Below are positions 18,399 to 27,443 of a stretch of 64,000 nucleotides of DNA, in pieces. The stretch lies in assembly GCF_030687895.1 (NCBI RefSeq), contig NZ_CP117452.1, positions 5,447,001 through 5,511,000 of the forward strand, read 5' to 3'. The notes beneath the pieces are model-generated. The model saw only the letters and a program-made list of their open reading frames with translations, was not told where the DNA came from and made no database searches. Made by a program: the position numbers and the translations under genes. The DNA is from Pseudomonas sp. FP198. GTDB lineage: Bacteria > Pseudomonadota > Gammaproteobacteria > Pseudomonadales > Pseudomonadaceae. Each line of letters begins with the position of its first letter. Within the stretch, counting starts at the first letter, position 1.

Positions 18399-19462
18399 CA
18401 TCCGAGCAGTTTTCCAGCGCCGTATTGGATTGGTTCGACCGCCACGGGCGCCATGACCTGCCCTGGCAGCAAGACATAAACCCGTATCGGGTGTGGGTCT
18501 CGGAGATCATGCTCCAGCAGACCCAGGTCAGCACCGTGCTCAATTACTTCGACCGGTTCATGGCCGCCCTGCCTTCCGTCCAGGCCCTTGCCGCCGCGCC
18601 GGAGGATGAAGTGCTGCATCTGTGGACCGGGCTGGGCTATTACACCCGCGCCCGCAATCTGCAGAAAACCGCGAAAATCGTCGTCGAGCAATACGGCGGC
18701 GAGTTTCCCCAGGATGTGGAAAAGCTCACCGAACTGCCGGGAATCGGCCTATCCACCGCTGGCGCGATTGCCAGCATCAGCATGGGCCTGCGGGCGCCGA
18801 TTCTCGATGGCAACGTCAAGCGGGTGCTGGCGCGCTTTACTGCCCAGGAAGGCTACCCGGGCGAGCCCAAGGTTGCGAAACAGCTCTGGGCCACCGCCGA
18901 ACGCTTTACCCCTCAGGATCGGGTCAACGCCTACACCCAGGCGATGATGGACCTGGGCGCCACGCTCTGTACCCGCAGCAGACCCAGTTGCCTGCTCTGC
19001 CCGCTGGAAAAAGGCTGCGAAGCCCACATGCTGGGCCTGGAAACCCGTTATCCGATTCCCAAGCCGCGCAAGGAAGTGCCCAAGAAACGCACCTTGATGC
19101 CGATGCTGGCTAACCGCGAAGGCGCCATCTTGCTTTACCGCCGCCCATCCACCGGTTTGTGGGGCGGTCTGTGGAGCCTGCCGGAACTCGACGACCTCGA
19201 TGACCTGCAACACCTGGCCCTGCAACATTCGCTGGAACTGGGCCAGCAGCAGGCAATGCCAAGCCTGGTACACACATTCAGCCACTTCCAGCTGGCCATC
19301 GAACCCTGGCTGGTCCGGGTCCGGGAAACCGGCCATCACGTGGCCGAGGCCGACTGGCTCTGGTATAACCTCGCCACCCCGCCGCGCCTGGGCCTCGCCG
19401 CCCCGGTCAAGACGTTGCTCGAACGTGCGGCCGCCGTATTGAACGCAGGAGAGTTGCAATGA
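18395..19462 (+). CDS. mutY: A/G-specific adenine DNA glycosylase MutY
   Basis: The 355-residue repair enzyme removes adenine mispaired with 8-oxoguanine. It has [12 protein letters not shown] with the catalytic Glu, the helix-hairpin-helix [14 protein letters not shown], the catalytic Asp in [10 protein letters not shown], and the 4Fe-4S ligands Cys-x6-Cys-x2-Cys-x5-Cys ([17 protein letters not shown]). A C-terminal Nudix-like domain recognises 8-oxoG. It overlaps asmA and yggX by four bases each. Confidence 0.97.
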   Translation: MTSEQFSSAVLDWFDRHGRHDLPWQQDINPYRVWVSEIMLQQTQVSTVLNYFDRFMAALPSVQALAAAPEDEVLHLWTGLGYYTRARNLQKTAKIVVEQYGGEFPQDVEKLTELPGIGLSTAGAIASISMGLRAPILDGNVKRVLARFTAQEGYPGEPKVAKQLWATAERFTPQDRVNAYTQAMMDLGATLCTRSRPSCLLCPLEKGCEAHMLGLETRYPIPKPRKEVPKKRTLMPMLANREGAILLYRRPSTGLWGGLWSLPELDDLDDLQHLALQHSLELGQQQAMPSLVHTFSHFQLAIEPWLVRVRETGHHVAEADWLWYNLATPPRLGLAAPVKTLLERAAAVLNAGELQ

Positions 19463-19731
19463 CCCGCACCATCATGTGCCGCAAGTACAAAGAAGAATTG
19501 GAAGGCCTGGAGCGCGCACCGTTTCCCGGCGCCAAGGGCCAGGATATCTACGACAATGTCTCGGCCAAGGCCTGGGCCGACTGGCAAAAACACCAGACCC
19601 TGCTGATCAACGAAAAACGCCTGAACATGATGAATGCCGAAGATCGCAAATATCTTCAAGGGGAGATGGACAAGTTCTTTTCTGGCGAAGAATACGCCAA
19701 GGCCGAGGGCTACGTGCCGCCCTCCGAATAA
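19459..19731 (+). CDS. yggX: Oxidative damage protection protein YggX
   Basis: This 90-residue cytoplasmic protein protects iron-sulfur clusters from oxidation and takes part in iron traffic. It starts [22 protein letters not shown] with the conserved Cys7, then [25 protein letters not shown], matching the family over its full length. It overlaps mutY by four bases (ATGA); the mutY-yggX link is the standard arrangement. Confidence 0.96.
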   Translation: MTRTIMCRKYKEELEGLERAPFPGAKGQDIYDNVSAKAWADWQKHQTLLINEKRLNMMNAEDRKYLQGEMDKFFSGEEYAKAEGYVPPSE

Positions 19732-19794
19732 GCTGCCCGGAGCGGGGGCGAATCGTAAGCGACGGTAATAGTTAAATATTTTTTGATAACTTGC

Positions 19795-19823
19795 TTGACG
19801 CCCCCCTGAAAAACCCGTTTAAT
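19795..19823 (+). promoter_or_regulatory. Likely sigma-70 promoter of tRNA-Phe
   Basis: TTGACG (19795-19800) and TTTAAT (19818-19823) are 17 bases apart. The -10 box ends 10 bases before the tRNA. This is seen by eye only. Confidence 0.55.
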
Positions 19824-19833
19824 GCGCCCCGTT

Positions 19834-19909
19834 GCCCAGATAGCTCAGTCGGTAGAGCAGGGGATTGAAAATCCCCGTGTCGGCGGTTCGATTCCGTCTC
19901 TGGGCACCA
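19834..19909 (+). tRNA. tRNA-Phe (anticodon GAA)
   Basis: A 76-base cloverleaf. The acceptor stem pairs GCCCAGA with TCTGGGC, the D arm has AGCTCAGTCGGTAGAGC, the anticodon stem-loop is GGGGATTGAAAATCCCC with GAA, and the T arm has GGTTCGATTCC. The encoded ACCA end is present. A terminator follows. Confidence 0.98.
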
Positions 19910-19916
19910 AATACCG

Positions 19917-19950
19917 AAAACCTCGATCAAGAAATTGATCGGGGTTTTTT
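19917..19950 (+). terminator. Rho-independent terminator after tRNA-Phe
   Basis: The stem CCTCGATCAA / TTGATCGGGG has a GAAA loop and is followed by six T (19945-19950). A run of A precedes it, so it could act on both strands. Confidence 0.85.
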
Positions 19951-20027
19951 ATTGGCCGGGATTTCTTCCTGTGCCCTGTCGACTCAGTTACATTCGTCCG
20001 CCTCCCTCCTCCTGCATGCGAGTCGAC

Positions 20028-20357
20028 ATGGATATCACCGGCATCCCCTTCGGCACCACTGACTGGTCCACCATCGAACCCACCGAACACAAAGGCATTA
20101 CCGGAACCGCTTACTGGCGCACGCAGCATTTCGGCACCGTTCGGGTACGGATGGTGGAATACACGGCCGGCTACCTGGCCGACCATTGGTGCACCAAGGG
20201 CCATATCCTGCTCTGTCTCAAAGGCGAGCTGAACACCGAGCTCGAGGACGGCCGGCAATTCCTGCTCAAGCCCGGCATGAGCTATCAGGTGGCCGACCAG
20301 GCCGAGCCTCATCGCTCCTCCACTCCATCCGGGGCGACGCTGTTCGTGGTGGATTGA
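20028..20357 (+). CDS. DHCW-motif cupin fold protein
   Basis: A small single-domain cupin of 109 residues. It shows VRMVEYTAGYLADHWCTKGHILLCLKGELNTELEDGRQFLLKPGMSYQVAD, matching the DHCW-motif cupin family, although here the motif reads ADHWCTKGH. The His residues in it and in EPHRS could bind a metal. The activity is unknown. The ATG at 20028 gives the family start; a second ATG 12 bases upstream is possible. It stands alone. Confidence 0.82.
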   Translation: MDITGIPFGTTDWSTIEPTEHKGITGTAYWRTQHFGTVRVRMVEYTAGYLADHWCTKGHILLCLKGELNTELEDGRQFLLKPGMSYQVADQAEPHRSSTPSGATLFVVD

Positions 20358-20418
20358 GATTCGAAGCGTTCGCGTCGAAGCTGTAGGATAGATGGCCTTA
20401 TTCATCAGGAATCCGACC

Positions 20419-20826
20419 ATGTCATCGGCGAACAAACAGCAAAAACGCAGCCAGCGCGCCAAGGAAAAAGCCAAGAAGAATCGCATTCAGCGTGCCGCTG
20501 CGCCGAACGACTTCCTGGACCCGAACGACGAGCGCATCGACCTGGAAACCGTGGATCTGTCGGACCTGTTCCGCATCATGAGCGCCGCCGAGAAGGTCAG
20601 TCAGAAAGCCATGTGCGAAGCGTTCCTGGGCCATCCATTGCTGGCGCTCGTGCTGGAGCAGGAAGGCGAGGAAGAAGCGACCGACTTCATCATCACCGCC
20701 TTGATCGAATACCGTCGCCTGACCACGGGCGTCGATGAGCAGACTGCCCTGGATTGGGTGGAAAGCAAGCAGTTCCAGGCTGACTATGTGGCCGCATCCC
20801 AGGCGCTGACGCAAGGCCAAGGCTGA
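20419..20826 (+). CDS. Conserved hypothetical protein, paralog of 24566-25012
   Basis: The 135-residue product has a very basic N-terminus (NKQQKRSQRAKEKAKKNR, residues 5-22) and an acidic helical body. It shares the N-terminal pattern and the spacing AExVSxxxM ... ALxWVxSxxFxxD with the protein encoded at 24566-25012 on the other side of bphO-bphP. The basic tail could bind nucleic acid or ribosomes; this is inference. No known domain is recognised. Confidence 0.78.
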   Translation: MSSANKQQKRSQRAKEKAKKNRIQRAAAPNDFLDPNDERIDLETVDLSDLFRIMSAAEKVSQKAMCEAFLGHPLLALVLEQEGEEEATDFIITALIEYRRLTTGVDEQTALDWVESKQFQADYVAASQALTQGQG

Positions 20827-21024
20827 TTTAATCAGCGACTGGCGATGGATCATACGCTGGTGGGACGGCTCCTACAGACCAAGGTCCACCGGCATGGGCG
20901 GTGTCATACCCGTCCTGCATCAATCAGCTATTTTTCCTCCAGGGCAATCAGCTCCGTCTGACATCAACGAAGCTTTCATTGGCGCATTCTTCTGGTCCGC
21001 CCCTTCCAATGGCTGGACACTTCG

Positions 21025-21588
21025 ATGAAGCCGATACTGCCCCAAGACGATCCACAGCTCGCGCCCTTGATCAATGAACTGGGCGAGCTGATTCGCCAGG
21101 CACGCCAGAAAGTGTTGCGTGCCGTTGACACTCTCCAGGTACAGACCTGCTGGCAGATCGGCCGGCACATCATCGAGTTCGAGCAAGGAGGCGCCGAACG
21201 CGCGGCTTATGGCGCAAGGTTGCTAGCCTCGTTGGCGAAGGTGCTGACGGCGCGGTTTGGGAAAGGGTTTGATGAACGTAACCTGCGGCATATGCGGGAT
21301 TTTTATCTGAAGTTTTCGATTTGGAACGCAGTGCGTACCGAATTGAGCTGGACCCATTACCGCACGCTTCTGCGGGTAGGACACGACAACACTCGACATT
21401 GGTACATGAACGAAGCCGCCACCCAGAATTGGTCCACCCGCGCCTTGGAGCGCCAGATCGGCACGTTCTATTACGAACGCCTCCTGGCAAGCCGCGATCG
21501 ACCTGCGGTAGAGCAGGAAGCAAGCGCAAGGCGCTGGATTGCGAACGGGCGCGACTTGAGGAGTCGCCCCTCGAACGCAGCGACTTGA
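21025..21588 (+). CDS. DUF1016 (YhcG-type) N-terminal domain protein, truncated
   Basis: The first 155 or so residues match the DUF1016 N-terminal domain: LINELGELIRQARQKVLRAVDTLQVQTCWQIGRHI, LLASLAKVLTARFGKGF, RNLRHMRDFYLKFSIWNAVRTELSWTHYRTLLRV, ALERQIGTFYYERLLASRDR. Full YhcG-type proteins are about 340 residues and end in a PD-(D/E)XK nuclease domain. That domain is absent here: after AVEQEASARR the reading becomes unrelated and stops at residue 187. It is probably a decayed remnant, perhaps of a defence or transposon-linked gene. Confidence 0.75.
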   Translation: MKPILPQDDPQLAPLINELGELIRQARQKVLRAVDTLQVQTCWQIGRHIIEFEQGGAERAAYGARLLASLAKVLTARFGKGFDERNLRHMRDFYLKFSIWNAVRTELSWTHYRTLLRVGHDNTRHWYMNEAATQNWSTRALERQIGTFYYERLLASRDRPAVEQEASARRWIANGRDLRSRPSNAAT

Positions 21589-21688
21589 AGAAATGAAAGC
21601 CGACATCCAGGAGCGCATAAGCAATAAACCCATGTAACATTGATGCGTTTTTTTTCAGCAACGCTCCAGTCAACGAGCTTCATTCTGC

Positions 21689-22294
21689 ATGTCACCGGCC
21701 GCAACCCACCCCTCTTTGATCCAGGCATTGCGGACTGAAACCGCCGAGTTGCATGTCGCCTTGGAAAAACGCCTGCCATTTTTCTCGGAACGGCTGGACC
21801 TGGCTTTGTACCGGCGCCTGATGGCGGCCTATTACGGTTTTTACCAGCCATTGGAACAACGGCTGCAGGTTTTGGCGCTGATTCCGTCCGGGCTGGACCA
21901 ATCCCTGCGCATCAAGCTTCCGGTATTGCGGGCCGATCTCGTGGCGCTGGGCATGGATGCAGCCGCTATCGAGGCGCTGCCCGTTTGCCAGCAACTGCCG
22001 CAGATCGACTCCCGCGCGGCCGCCCTCGGGGTTTCCTACGTGCTGGAAGGAGCGACCCTCGGCGGACAGATTCTGCGACGCAGGGTGGCGGAGCAGCTTG
22101 GCCTGGATGCCTCCAGTGGCGCTGCCTTTCTCAACGTGTACGGTGAACTCACCGGCCGCCGCTGGAAGGATTTCCTCCAATACCTGGACGACAGGAACCT
22201 TGGCGAACCCCAGACGCTCGAAGTCACACGCGCCGCCAAGGCGACGTTTACTCATTTTGAACACTGGCTGGACAGCCAAAAGGTACTGCTATGA
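21689..22294 (+). CDS. bphO: Biliverdin-producing heme oxygenase BphO
   Basis: This 201-residue enzyme opens heme to biliverdin, the chromophore of the phytochrome encoded next. The proximal heme ligand is His22 in TAELHVALEK. Further family features are YYGFYQPLEQRL, LGVSYVLEGATLGGQILRRR (the distal helix, with GATLGG) and FLNVYGELTGRRWKDFL. The length fits the family. It overlaps bphP by four bases (ATGA), so the two are translated together. Confidence 0.94.
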   Translation: MSPAATHPSLIQALRTETAELHVALEKRLPFFSERLDLALYRRLMAAYYGFYQPLEQRLQVLALIPSGLDQSLRIKLPVLRADLVALGMDAAAIEALPVCQQLPQIDSRAAALGVSYVLEGATLGGQILRRRVAEQLGLDASSGAAFLNVYGELTGRRWKDFLQYLDDRNLGEPQTLEVTRAAKATFTHFEHWLDSQKVLL

Positions 22295-24525
22295 ACCCGG
22301 AAAACCAGGAAGCCTTCGAAGAACTGCTGGCTAATTGCGCAGACGAACCGATTCGCTTCCCCGGCGCCATCCAGCCTCATGGCGTGCTGCTGATGCTGTC
22401 CGAGCCCGACTTCCTGATCCGTCAGGTCAGCGCCAACGTATTGCAGCTTATGGGACAAGATCCCAACAGATTGCTGGACCAGACGCTTGATGCACTGGTG
22501 GGACTGGAGCAGGCGCAAGCCATCCTCATTGCCTGTCATGCAGCCCCGGGAAGCGACAACGCGCCCGTAGCCATTGTCGTGAACCAGCAGCGTTTTGACG
22601 CCTTGGTGCATCGTCATCAGGGCGCCCTGATCATCGAGCTGGAACAACACCTGAGCGACTATCGCCCCGAAGGCGTCAGCGGCGAGGCCAACCTAGGCCG
22701 CATGCTCCAGCGCCTGCAAAGCGCAAAAGACCTTCAAACGCTGTACGAAATCAGCGTGCGGGAAATCCAGGCCATGACCGGCTACGACCGCGTGCTGATC
22801 TATCGTTTTGAGGAAGAAGGCCACGGGCAGGTCATCGCCGAAGCCAGCGCGCCATCCATGGAGCTCTACAAGGGACTGTTTTTTCCTGCCTCGGATATTC
22901 CCGAACAGGCCCGTGAACTGTATCGCACCAACTGGTTGCGCATCATTCCCAACGCCGACTACACGCCGATACCCCTGGTGCCCGAGCTGCGTCCCGATAC
23001 CCAGGCGCCGCTGGACCTGAGCTTTTCGACGCTGCGCAGCGTCTCGCCGATCCACCGTCAATACATGAAGAACATGGGCGTGCTGTCGTCGATGAGCATC
23101 TCGTTGATGAAAGGCGAGCAGCTGTGGGGCTTGATCAGTTGCGGCAATCGCCAGCCGCTGCTCGTGCCCCACGAAATGCGCATGGCCTGCCAGACCATCG
23201 GCCAGATCCTGTCACTGCAGATCAGCGCCATGGAAACCCTTGAACTGACTCGGCAACGGGACGCCAAGCTGGAGGATCTACAGGCGCTTGTCGCCGCCAT
23301 GGCCGAATCCAGCGAGAACGTCTTCGATGGCCTGTGCCGCGAGCCACAACGTCTGATGGAGCTCACCGGGGCCAGTGGCGTTGCGATCTTCGAGGACAAC
23401 AAACTGCATCGCCACGGTCAGTGCCCCGAACCGGAGCAAATCCGTGAATTGCACAAGTGGATATTGGCAACAGGTCAGCCGGTTTTTTCTCACCATAACC
23501 TGGGCAGCGTTTTCGCCCCAGCCAAGGTTTTTCAGGATGTAGCGAGCGGGGTGCTGGCGATTCATCTGCCCAAGCCTGTGGAAAACGGCGTGCTGTGGTT
23601 CCGTCCCGAAGTGAAGCAAACCATCAATTGGAGCGGCGACCCGCAAAAACCCCTCGACCTGGAAGACAGCGAGGCCGGATTACGCCTGCGGCCGCGCACC
23701 TCGTTTGAAATCTGGAAAGTCGAGATGGACGGTATCAGCGCCAAGTGGAGCTATGGCGACTTGTTCGCCGCCAACGACCTGCGCCGCTCGGCCCTGGAAA
23801 ATGATCTGGCCCGCCAGGTGCGCAAGGAGCGCCAGGCGGTGCAAGCACGCGATGAACTGGTGGCGGTCGTGTCCCATGATTTGCGCAACCCGATGACGGT
23901 CATTTCCATGCTCTGCGGCATGATGCAAAAGGCCTTCAGCTCCGACGGCTCACACAGCTCGAAGCGAATTGCCTCGGCCATCGACACCATGCAACAAGCC
24001 GCCAGTCGGATGAATGCACTGCTGGAAGACCTGCTCGACACCTCGCGCATCGACGCCGGGCGCTACACCATCAACCCTCAGCCGATGGACGTTAGCCAGA
24101 TATTCGAAGACGCGTGTTCGCTGCTCACGCCGCTGGCCTCCGCCAAGGCAATCGATATTTCTTTCCATGCCGAGCCCAACCTCAAGATCAATGCAGATCC
24201 CGAGCGGCTGTTCCAGGTGCTGTCCAACCTGATCGGCAATGCCATCAAATTCACGCCGCAGCAAGGGACCGTCGGCATCAGCGCGATGTCGGTGGGCGAT
24301 GAGATCGTGTTCAGCGTCCGCGATACCGGTGAAGGCATTGCCCCCGAACAGTTGCCGCATGTTTTTGACCGCTACTGGACGACCAAGGAAGGCAACCCGA
24401 ATGGCACCGGACTTGGGCTGTATATATCCAAAGGGATTGTCCAGGCTCATGGCGGTAAACTGCACGCCGAAAGCCAGCCAGGCCAGGGCAGCGAATTTCG
24501 CTTTACCGTGCCGAAAATCGACTGA
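22291..24525 (+). CDS. bphP: Bacteriophytochrome sensor histidine kinase BphP
   Basis: A 744-residue red/far-red photoreceptor kinase. Cys16 near the N-terminus (LANCADEPIRFPGAIQPHG) is the likely biliverdin attachment site. PAS and GAF domains follow with PASDIPEQARELY (the conserved PASDIP motif), then a PHY domain with the tongue motif RPRTSFEIWK. The kinase has His529 in VVSHDLRNPMTVI, SNLIGNAIKFTP (N box) and RDTGEGIAPEQL with GTGLGLYISKGI (ATP site). No receiver domain is fused or adjacent, so its response regulator is elsewhere. It has a cytoplasmic layout with no membrane segments. Confidence 0.96.
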   Translation: MNPENQEAFEELLANCADEPIRFPGAIQPHGVLLMLSEPDFLIRQVSANVLQLMGQDPNRLLDQTLDALVGLEQAQAILIACHAAPGSDNAPVAIVVNQQRFDALVHRHQGALIIELEQHLSDYRPEGVSGEANLGRMLQRLQSAKDLQTLYEISVREIQAMTGYDRVLIYRFEEEGHGQVIAEASAPSMELYKGLFFPASDIPEQARELYRTNWLRIIPNADYTPIPLVPELRPDTQAPLDLSFSTLRSVSPIHRQYMKNMGVLSSMSISLMKGEQLWGLISCGNRQPLLVPHEMRMACQTIGQILSLQISAMETLELTRQRDAKLEDLQALVAAMAESSENVFDGLCREPQRLMELTGASGVAIFEDNKLHRHGQCPEPEQIRELHKWILATGQPVFSHHNLGSVFAPAKVFQDVASGVLAIHLPKPVENGVLWFRPEVKQTINWSGDPQKPLDLEDSEAGLRLRPRTSFEIWKVEMDGISAKWSYGDLFAANDLRRSALENDLARQVRKERQAVQARDELVAVVSHDLRNPMTVISMLCGMMQKAFSSDGSHSSKRIASAIDTMQQAASRMNALLEDLLDTSRIDAGRYTINPQPMDVSQIFEDACSLLTPLASAKAIDISFHAEPNLKINADPERLFQVLSNLIGNAIKFTPQQGTVGISAMSVGDEIVFSVRDTGEGIAPEQLPHVFDRYWTTKEGNPNGTGLGLYISKGIVQAHGGKLHAESQPGQGSEFRFTVPKID

Positions 24526-24565
24526 GCCGGGCACCGCCCCCTAACGAATTGGAAACCGAAGCCCA

Positions 24566-25012
24566 ATGGCCTCACTGAACAAACAGCAGAAACGCGCCAA
24601 GCGTGCCAAAGACAAAGCCAAGCAGATCCGCATGACCGGGCGAAAATCCATCCCGATGTATGGCGATCCGGCCCATGCCACCGCCCAGCCACCGGTCTAC
24701 GTGCAGGAGTTGTTCGTCAAGCTGCGCGACGCCGAGGCTGTCAGCCGCAGCGAAATGCTCGACACATTGCTGGCAAACGTCAGCGAAATGATCATCGAGC
24801 GTCCGGGCCTGCTGGATCTGAAGAACGCCGAAAACGAGAGCATGGCCGCCACCAACCTGGCGGCCGACATGCTGGTGGACTACCGCATGTGGGTCGATGA
24901 CATGGACCGCGAGGCGGCCCAGCGCTGGCTCAGCACGCCGGAGTTCATCAAGGACTTCAGCGAGGCGCTGGACCGTTATCGTCAGACGATGGAAGAGCCC
25001 GCCGGCGAATAA
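24566..25012 (+). CDS. Conserved hypothetical protein, paralog of 20419-20826
   Basis: This 148-residue protein has a basic N-terminus (NKQQKRAKRAKDKAKQIR, residues 5-22) and an acidic helical body with AEAVSRSEMLDTLL and QRWLSTPEFIKDFSEAL. The N-terminal tail and the body pattern recur in the protein at 20419-20826. It starts 40 bases after bphP and may be cotranscribed with it. The function is unknown; no domain is recognised. Confidence 0.8.
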   Translation: MASLNKQQKRAKRAKDKAKQIRMTGRKSIPMYGDPAHATAQPPVYVQELFVKLRDAEAVSRSEMLDTLLANVSEMIIERPGLLDLKNAENESMAATNLAADMLVDYRMWVDDMDREAAQRWLSTPEFIKDFSEALDRYRQTMEEPAGE

Positions 25013-25021
25013 GCGGGCTGG

Positions 25022-25471
25022 CTACTCGCTGCTGTTCCAATGGAATACCAGCTTGCGCGCGGCTCCGCTGCCTAGGTCGGCGGTGTCGCGGCGCTCCTCC
25101 CCATTGCGCGTCGCCACCACGCTGTACTTGCCCGGCGGCAGTTGCACATACACCAGCGGGCCCGCATCGCTGAGCGTCAGTAATGTTTGTCCTGATGCGT
25201 TCAGCACATTCACGTCCACATCCGGAACGTATTTGTTCTCCGGGCCGATCGCAAAAGTCATGTGCAAGTTGTAACCCTGGGCCTGCCCGATGGCCCGGGC
25301 TTCGTCTTCGCCGATGCCGCCGGACAGATAAGTAATGCCGTTCTGCTGCATGGGTTGGATCTGGACGCCTGTGTTGTCGATGGGCGCGAGGTTGGTGGCG
25401 TTGAGGGCGATGGGGAATAGCAGGACGCCGAAGGCGGTGAAGGGCAATAGAAGATAGCGAATAAGCTTCAT
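25022..25471 (-). CDS. Exported protein with carboxypeptidase-regulatory-like fold
   Basis: The 149-residue product has a signal peptide (MKLIRYLLLPFTAFGVLLFPIALNA). The mature part contains FAIGPENKYVPDVDVNVLNASGQTLLTLSDAGPLVYVQLPPGKYSVVATRNG, a prealbumin/CarboxypepD_reg-like beta sandwich. The ATG at 25471 follows GGAG on the minus strand. It converges on the gene at 24566-25012 with only 9 bases between. The function is unknown; a periplasmic or surface binding role is possible. Confidence 0.78.
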   Translation of the reverse strand: MKLIRYLLLPFTAFGVLLFPIALNATNLAPIDNTGVQIQPMQQNGITYLSGGIGEDEARAIGQAQGYNLHMTFAIGPENKYVPDVDVNVLNASGQTLLTLSDAGPLVYVQLPPGKYSVVATRNGEERRDTADLGSGAARKLVFHWNSSE

Positions 25472-25652
25472 GGCGAGAACTCCAGGTTCTGAAACAACTT
25501 GCACGCTTCCTTTTGGAGCACGACCAAGCGTTTGGGTTTAGAACGATTGGAACTATCGATTAAAGACGGGAATAATTTCGCGCCGCGTATATCCCTTTGA
25601 CATATCCCGTCGTTATCCTATTCTTTCAACTGAATCCAGCGGAGGACCCTAC

Positions 25653-25883
25653 GTGGAACAAACTACCCTCTTCATGAGCAACCGCAGCCAAGCAGTTCGA
25701 CTACCTAAAGCAGTGGCGATGCCAAGCGATGTAAAGCGCGTGGATGTGATTGCGGTAGGCAGAGCCCGCATCATCACGCCGGCCGGCGAAGCGTGGGATA
25801 GCTGGTTCGATGGCGATAGCGCGACAGCTGACTTTATGACAGAGCGTGAGCAACCTGCCGATCAGGAGCGCGAGTCGTTCTGA
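25653..25883 (+). CDS. vapB: Antitoxin VapB
   Basis: A 76-residue AbrB/SpoVT-type antitoxin. The N-terminal swapped-hairpin DNA-binding domain reads TLFMSNRSQAVRLPKAVAMPS, typical of VapB. The C-terminus (ADFMTEREQPADQERESF) would wrap the toxin. The start is GTG at 25653 with a strong GGAGGA six bases upstream. Its stop overlaps the vapC start (TGATG). The antitoxin probably represses its own promoter in the 25472-25652 gap. Confidence 0.92.
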   Translation: MEQTTLFMSNRSQAVRLPKAVAMPSDVKRVDVIAVGRARIITPAGEAWDSWFDGDSATADFMTEREQPADQERESF

Positions 25884-26299
25884 TGATCAAATTCATGCTC
25901 GATACCAACATCTGTATTTTCACCATCAAGAACAAGCCCCAGGCAGTTAGAGAAGCATTCAATCTTCACCACGGACAGCTCTGCGTTAGCGCCGTCACAC
26001 TGATGGAGCTGATCTACGGCGCGGAAAAATCATCTGCCCCAGAAAAAAATCTTGGGGTCATCGAAGGGTTTTGTGCCCGACTCGAGGTTTTACCTTTTGG
26101 TTTTGAAGCAGCAGCACATACCGGAATGATCCGGGCGGAGCTGGCAAAAATAGGCAGGCCAATCGGGCCTTACGACCAGATGATTGCCGGCCATGCCCGT
26201 TCCCTCGGCCTGATCGTAGTCACTAACAATCTGAAAGAATTCGAAAGAGTCCCCGGGCTACGCATCGAGGATTGGGCTACCCTGGCTCCACAGCCGTGA
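25883..26299 (+). CDS. vapC: Ribonuclease toxin VapC (PIN domain)
   Basis: This 138-residue PIN-domain RNase is the toxin of the pair; VapC proteins often cut initiator tRNA or rRNA. Acidic residues for metal binding are Asp7 (MLDTNICI), Glu42 (TLMELIYG) and Asp98 (GPYDQMIAG), with VVTNNLKEFERVPGL at the C-terminus. It is complete and appears active. It is translationally coupled to vapB. Confidence 0.94.
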   Translation: MIKFMLDTNICIFTIKNKPQAVREAFNLHHGQLCVSAVTLMELIYGAEKSSAPEKNLGVIEGFCARLEVLPFGFEAAAHTGMIRAELAKIGRPIGPYDQMIAGHARSLGLIVVTNNLKEFERVPGLRIEDWATLAPQP

Positions 26300-26656
26300 A
26301 ACGAGTCTGCCTCAAGGCTCTCTGAATATCGGGACATATCGAGCCCGGCCTCGAATGACCCAATAGATTTTTAATCCATCAACGCTCATCCGGTAAACCC
26401 TTCCCACCCCCGCCCAAAGCTGGCACCATCGCGCCTTTTTTTACGCGACTCCCCAGCCAATTCGCTGACAGGCAGGTTCAAACAGCCGTTCGGTTGTTGA
26501 CGGCGCGACAGTCTGCTGTGCCGATGCGACAACCTGTCGCAAGTCGCCGGTTTACCGCGCGTAGCGCTGTTGGCGGCCATCAGGACGCATGCTAGCTTGG
26601 CCGCCTCGCCAGGAAGGCTGCCGACAGCAAGGGAGCACATATCATGAGGAACGCAC
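26300..26656. other. Intergenic region between vapC and ABC importer
   Basis: This 357-base stretch has no credible gene. It holds GC-rich text with short repeated GCGACA/TGTCGC words around 26506-26545 that could be an operator, and a GAGGA ribosome-binding site before 26657. It presumably contains the promoter of the ABC operon; I cannot place it. Confidence 0.4.
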
Positions 26657-27430
26657 ATGGCCCAGGCCACGCCCGCGCTTGAAATCCGCAACCTGCACAA
26701 ACGCTACGGCCAGCTGGAGGTGCTCAAAGGCGTCTCGCTGACCGCCCGCGACGGCGACGTGATCTCGATCCTCGGCTCTTCCGGATCCGGCAAGTCTACG
26801 TTCCTGCGTTGTATCAACCTGCTGGAGAACCCCAACCAAGGCCAGATCCTGGTGGCTGGCGAAGAGCTTAAGCTCAAGGCGGCGAAAAACGGTGAACTGG
26901 TAGCGGCCGACGGCAAACAGATCAACCGCATACGCAGCGAGATCGGTTTTGTCTTTCAGAACTTCAACCTCTGGCCGCACATGAGCGTGCTCGACAACAT
27001 CGTCGAGGCCCCGCGCCGGGTGCTTGGCCAGAGCAAGGCCGAAGCCGTCGAAGTCGCCGAAGCCTTGCTGGCCAAGGTCGGTATCGCCGACAAGCGCCAC
27101 GCCTACCCGGCCGAACTGTCCGGCGGCCAACAGCAACGTGCTGCAATTGCCCGCACGCTGGCGATGCAGCCCAAGGTGATTCTGTTCGACGAACCCACCT
27201 CCGCCCTTGACCCGGAAATGGTCCAGGAAGTACTTAGTGTGATCCGCGCCCTGGCCGAAGAAGGCCGTACCATGCTGCTGGTTACCCACGAAATGGGGTT
27301 TGCCCGCCAGGTTTCCAGCGAAGTGGTATTTCTTCATCAGGGCCTGGTCGAAGAACAAGGAACGCCACAGCAGGTTTTCGAAAGCCCGCTTTCGGCGCGC
27401 TGCAAACAATTCATGTCCAGCAACCGCTAA
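26657..27430 (+). CDS. Polar amino-acid ABC transporter, ATP-binding protein
   Basis: A 257-residue ABC ATPase of the HisP/AotP type. It shows Walker A GSSGSGKST, the Q loop FQNFNLWPHMSVLDN, the signature LSGGQQQRAAIAR, Walker B VILFDEPTSALDPE and the H loop TMLLVTHEMGFAR. It powers uptake by the downstream binding protein and two permeases. The gene order ATPase, binding protein, permease, permease and the sequences fit basic amino acids (lysine/arginine/ornithine/histidine), but the ligand is not proven. Confidence 0.94.
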   Translation: MAQATPALEIRNLHKRYGQLEVLKGVSLTARDGDVISILGSSGSGKSTFLRCINLLENPNQGQILVAGEELKLKAAKNGELVAADGKQINRIRSEIGFVFQNFNLWPHMSVLDNIVEAPRRVLGQSKAEAVEVAEALLAKVGIADKRHAYPAELSGGQQQRAAIARTLAMQPKVILFDEPTSALDPEMVQEVLSVIRALAEEGRTMLLVTHEMGFARQVSSEVVFLHQGLVEEQGTPQQVFESPLSARCKQFMSSNR

Positions 27431-27443
27431 CGGAGCAGTACCT

